26,720 nt of DNA from NCBI GenBank assembly GCA_002450755.1, contig DKAI01000051.1, positions 2,679-29,398 on the forward strand, given 5' to 3'. Each line of letters opens with the position of its first letter. Positions within the stretch are counted from its first letter, which is position 1. Shown here in pieces: positions 24,241 to 26,720 of this stretch. Source of the stretch: Deltaproteobacteria bacterium UBA6930. GTDB lineage: Bacteria > Myxococcota_A > UBA9160 > UBA6930. The position numbers and the translations under genes are program-made. The notes under the pieces are model-generated. The model made no database searches, was not told where the DNA came from, and was given only the letters and a program-made list of their open reading frames with translations.

Positions 24241-24341
24241 AGCTCTCCCTCAATATTTGCCTCCCAGAGTAAGCCAAGGAGGAGAAAGGATCAAACCGAC
24301 CACACCGAGGGAAAGCTAAACTGGCCTCGCCGACCCATCGA

Positions 24342-24608
24342 TTAGTGACCATTACCGAGGCCTACCAGAAGCGCTCCAATCGCGTCTACAGCATTCTCCT
24401 CATCTGGTCCTTCGGCGCGAACTCTTACAAGAGAACCGGGACCTATGGCCAGAGAAAGCATGGATAGGACGCTTCGTGCGCTAACCCATTCGTTCTGAGA
24501 AGCTATTTCTAAATTTGCCTCGAACTGGGCAGCGAGAGTCGCTACCTGCCCCGCAGGCCGAGCATGCAAACCGAATTCGTTTGTTACCGTGAACTCGCGT
24601 TCGGTCAA
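24342..24608 (-). CDS. ptsH: Phosphocarrier protein HPr
   Basis: Small phosphoryl carrier of the phosphotransferase system, 88 residues. Phospho-acceptor His15 lies in FGLHARPAG and the regulatory Ser46 in ARSVLSML, the site used by HPr kinase. Both numbers agree exactly with Bacillus HPr when the TTG at 24608 is the start. That TTG overlaps the stop of the EIIA gene (TTGA) and follows GAGGG by six bases. Keeping both His15 and Ser46 with hprK nearby implies regulation by Ser phosphorylation. No enzyme I gene (ptsI) follows; metK does, so enzyme I must lie elsewhere. Confidence 0.96.
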   Translation of the reverse strand: MTEREFTVTNEFGLHARPAGQVATLAAQFEANLEIASQNEWVSARSVLSMLSLAIGPGSLVRVRAEGPDEENAVDAIGALLVGLGNGH

Positions 24609-25021
24609 GACGAGCCCTCACTCCCAGGAAGGAGTTCGCTCGCTACGGAAATATTCCTCCTCCCGTAATCTTTCACAAAAACTGCCAATTCTTCTAAGGT
24701 CTTTTCCTCGTCTAGAGTCGCCAGCTTAATTAACATCGGAAGGTTAAGCCCAGTGACAATTTCGACTCTACCTGGATCGTGAAACGAGAGAGTGATGTTA
24801 GAGGGAGTACCCCCAAACATATCCGTCAAGACCAATACACCCTCACCCACGTCACAACTGATCAGTTCTTCTTGGATTTTCATTTTTATCTCATCCAAGG
24901 AATCGCTAGGCTCGATACTAATAGAAGAAAAGACCGGAGCATCAGGAAGAATCAATCTCAGAGATTGCAGGAACTGTTCACCTAACTGGTAATGAGCGAC
25001 TATTAGCACTCCGACTGCCAT
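24605..25021 (-). CDS. PTS EIIA component, mannose/fructose family
   Basis: Cytoplasmic phosphoryl-transfer domain of the EIIA-Man type, 138 residues from ATG 25021. The active His10 lies in VAHYQLGEQF, and DMFGGTPSN (67-75) is the family signature. The frame is open to TTG 25057, which overlaps the rapZ stop (TTGA). ATG 25021 has GGAG upstream and places the active His at residue 10 as in the family, so it is preferred. There are no EIIB, EIIC or EIID genes beside it. It therefore probably acts as a regulatory phosphate sink rather than in sugar uptake, as in other Gram-negative clusters of this order. Confidence 0.94.
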   Translation of the reverse strand: MAVGVLIVAHYQLGEQFLQSLRLILPDAPVFSSISIEPSDSLDEIKMKIQEELISCDVGEGVLVLTDMFGGTPSNITLSFHDPGRVEIVTGLNLPMLIKLATLDEEKTLEELAVFVKDYGRRNISVASELLPGSEGSS

Positions 25022-25053
25022 CACTTCTCCGATCAAAACGAATGGGTAAACCG

Positions 25054-25923
25054 TCAACCAAGGTCGCCGACGTCCCTATGAGCCACATTAACTTCCCGAC
25101 CTTCGCGCTTCAACAAATCCCTCACACGATTTACGATGGCGACGGAACGATGCCGACCTCCAGTGCAACCGATTCCAACGGTCAGATAGGCCTTTCCCTC
25201 TCGCTCATACAATGGTAGCAAGAAGCCCAGCATATCTTGCAATTTCTTCAGAAACTCGGCAGCAAGCTCATTTCTCAACACAAAATCGATAACTGGTTGA
25301 TCCTTCCCCGTGAGGGGACGCAATTCGGACTCATAATACGGGTTGGGCAGAAAACGAACGTCAAAGAGGAGCTCAGCGGAAATTGGTACCGTCTTGCGAA
25401 AGCCAAAAGAAATTAAATTAACCGTCGTGCCACGTACTCCTTCAAAGACAAATTTAGTCACCGTTTCTTTTAATTGGTGAACGTTTAGCCCAGAAGTATC
25501 GACCATGAAATCTGCTCTTTGAAAGATTTCGTGCAGAATTTCCCTCTCTTTTCGAACCCCCTCTTCAACTGATCCGGTCGGCGACAGAGGATGTACCCTT
25601 CGAGTTTCTCGATAGCGATTAATTAACTCGTCAGTTGTGCAATCGAGACAGATCAATTCTACTCGAGCTCCGGAAGATCTCAGCCGATCGAGCAGAACGG
25701 GAAATTCTGCAATAAATAAATCTTCTCGTGCGTCTACAGCGAGCGCTATTTTGGCTAGAGGGGGCGTGGATTTACCGCAGAGATCTAAGAACTGCTCGAC
25801 AAGTAAAGGTGGTAAGTTGTCAACGCAATAGTAAGAGAGATCTTCCAGTGCAGCCATCGCCGTACTTTTCCCTCCTCCCGATAGGCCACTGACAAAGACC
25901 ACTTGGGTTCCAAGCAAATTCAT
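25054..25923 (-). CDS. rapZ: RNase adapter / nucleotide-binding protein RapZ (YvcJ family)
   Basis: A 289-residue P-loop protein. In E. coli RapZ binds GlmZ/GlmY small RNAs and directs RNase E cleavage to tune glucosamine-6-phosphate synthesis; in other phyla the role is less defined. Visible are Walker A GLSGGGKS (13-20), the DNLPP segment, DVRFLPNPYY with ELRPLTG, and the C-terminal GIGCTGGRHRSVAI, all hallmark motifs. ATG 25923 overlaps the hprK stop (ATGA). Its place between hprK and the EIIA/HPr genes is the common arrangement. Whether the RNA role applies here cannot be told from sequence. Confidence 0.97.
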   Translation of the reverse strand: MNLLGTQVVFVSGLSGGGKSTAMAALEDLSYYCVDNLPPLLVEQFLDLCGKSTPPLAKIALAVDAREDLFIAEFPVLLDRLRSSGARVELICLDCTTDELINRYRETRRVHPLSPTGSVEEGVRKEREILHEIFQRADFMVDTSGLNVHQLKETVTKFVFEGVRGTTVNLISFGFRKTVPISAELLFDVRFLPNPYYESELRPLTGKDQPVIDFVLRNELAAEFLKKLQDMLGFLLPLYEREGKAYLTVGIGCTGGRHRSVAIVNRVRDLLKREGREVNVAHRDVGDLG

Positions 25924-26441
25924 TGCACTAGAGCCTTTGATCTATATCGCCGACTAGACTTTCGAATGGATACAGTCCCTTTCAACCGATTGACATGATC
26001 TCTTACAGCAACCTCTATAAGAGTTGCCAAACTAGCTACTGTTTTCCCTGGGAAGACAATTGTTGGAATAGAAATACCAAAAAAATCCTTCTCTTTACGA
26101 GAAAAGCCAACTCTCTCCAATTTCCTTGGATCATCTCCTGGCTCTATGTGAAATGCGAGATCGATGAACGATTCGGCTAGACAACACCGCTCTCCGTAGA
26201 GATCCGGTATAGACAGAATCCCGAGTCCTCGAATTTCAATAAAGCCTCGGATCGCCTCCGGCGCTTCACCTTTGAGACGACCATTATCAAGACTCAGGCA
26301 GACCTGGTCATCGGATATAAAAGAGTGACCGCGTTCAATAAGCTCCAAAGTGGTTTCACTCTTCCCTACTCCACTTGCTCCACCTATAAGCACACCTGTA
26401 TCATTAACTTGAACTAGACTTCCGTGAAATCGATTAGACAT
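25920..26441 (-). CDS. hprK: HPr kinase/phosphorylase, catalytic domain only
   Basis: Bifunctional kinase/phosphorylase of HPr Ser46. Only 173 residues are present, against about 310 in Firmicutes, because the N-terminal domain is missing. The catalytic part is intact: His6 (FHGSL), Walker A GASGVGKS (21-28), Asp44-Asp45 (SDDQV), and the family signature EIRGLGILSI (69-78). The ptsN stop lies only 15 bases upstream of ATG 26441, so there is no room for a lost 5' portion. The short form is therefore native. Short HprK forms are known in alphaproteobacteria. A GAGGG ribosome site precedes the ATG. It should act on the HPr encoded two genes downstream. Confidence 0.94.
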   Translation of the reverse strand: MSNRFHGSLVQVNDTGVLIGGASGVGKSETTLELIERGHSFISDDQVCLSLDNGRLKGEAPEAIRGFIEIRGLGILSIPDLYGERCCLAESFIDLAFHIEPGDDPRKLERVGFSRKEKDFFGISIPTIVFPGKTVASLATLIEVAVRDHVNRLKGTVSIRKSSRRYRSKALVQ

Positions 26442-26456
26442 TCTGCCCTCGACACT

Positions 26457-26720
26457 CTAAAACTTCTCGTCTTCCTGCTCTATTGTTCTTAAGACCTTTT
26501 CTAGGCCGTCCGCCTCGAGGAGGGACTTCCGGAAAGTCGAATCCCGAAAAAAACGAGAGATCCGCGCCAGAGCCTTCAAGTGCTCTCCACCGGAATGTTC
26601 AGGAACGACCAGAAGAAAGAACAGTTTTGTCATCTCGCCGTCCATCGAATCGAAATTGACACCTTCACGACTTCTCGCAAACGAGGCCAAAAGCCCTGGA
26701 AGGCCAGGCAATTTTCCATG
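26457..26720 (-). CDS. ptsN: PTS EIIA-Ntr (PtsN), N-terminal half cut by the window edge
   Basis: Nitrogen-type phosphotransferase EIIA. Only the last 87 residues of about 150 are inside the window. The visible part begins with His-Gly-Lys at 26720-26712, which matches the phosphorylated His of the family motif PHGR. It continues with FDSMDGE and FFLLVVPEHSGGEHLKALARIS, the conserved core. A TTG at 26711 is an internal Leu codon, not a start. It ends 15 bases before hprK and heads the visible part of the leftward run. In related clusters rpoN and a hibernation factor gene lie upstream, so these may be just outside the window. Confidence 0.9.
   Translation of the reverse strand, partial: HGKLPGLPGLLASFARSREGVNFDSMDGEMTKLFFLLVVPEHSGGEHLKALARISRFFRDSTFRKSLLEADGLEKVLRTIEQEDEKF

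Noticed and set aside
24241..24341. Possible SAM-sensing riboswitch in the metK leader
   Set aside because: No SAM-I, SAM-II or SAH consensus core was recognised, and the best hairpin is only about five pairs with a large loop.
25920..26441. hprK as a 5'-truncated pseudogene
   Set aside because: All catalytic motifs are present, a ribosome site precedes the ATG, and ptsN ends just upstream, so the short form looks native.

Overview
The window is a gene-dense stretch of chromosome from a Gram-negative bacterium. Evidence for a double membrane is an outer-membrane TolC-type channel, a lipoprotein with a lipobox, and SecD/SecF/YajC. The right-hand order ptsN-hprK-rapZ-EIIA(Man)-HPr resembles the cluster known from deltaproteobacteria-like lineages (Desulfobacterota, Myxococcota and relatives), and the bactofilin fits that too. 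The species cannot be named from sequence alone. TTG and GTG starts are frequent, and genes are often joined by 4-base TTGA, GTGA or ATGA stop/start overlaps.

Left part (1-4.6 kb): a cytochrome P450 cut by the left edge, a tRNA-Glu(UUC), a helix-hairpin-helix DNA glycosylase, a degenerate AAA ATPase, a zinc-metalloprotease-like lipoprotein and a TSUP/TauE-type permease, in alternating orientation with very short spacers.

Middle-left (4.7-11.1 kb): an accessory acyl-CoA block. It holds an enoyl-CoA hydratase, a two-subunit acyl-CoA dehydrogenase (catalytic plus non-catalytic chain), a NUDT19-like Nudix hydrolase with a split Nudix box, a tandem EthD-domain protein, and a TPP enzyme that reads as 2-hydroxyacyl-CoA lyase. 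Together they suggest breakdown of fatty, branched or isoprenoid acids, possibly including an alpha-oxidation step. Two divergent promoter regions there contain palindromes that could be operators.

Middle (11.1-17.7 kb): a leftward housekeeping run, ispD-ispF-cysS-uvrB-uvrC (isoprenoid precursor synthesis, cysteinyl-tRNA synthetase, nucleotide excision repair), with overlapping or nearly abutting genes. A rightward pair follows: a TolC-like outer-membrane protein and a bactofilin.

Right part (20-26.7 kb): another leftward run, ptsN (partial)-hprK-rapZ-EIIA(Man)-HPr-metK-yajC-secD-secF. It carries a regulatory phosphotransferase system with no sugar permease in view. HPr keeps both His15 and Ser46, and HprK is only the catalytic domain. 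No CRISPR array, insertion sequence, prophage or clearly new defence system was seen. The observations most worth following are the divergent EthD/hydroxyacyl-CoA lyase pair with its palindrome, the degenerate AAA protein, the metalloprotease-like lipoprotein and the minimal HprK.
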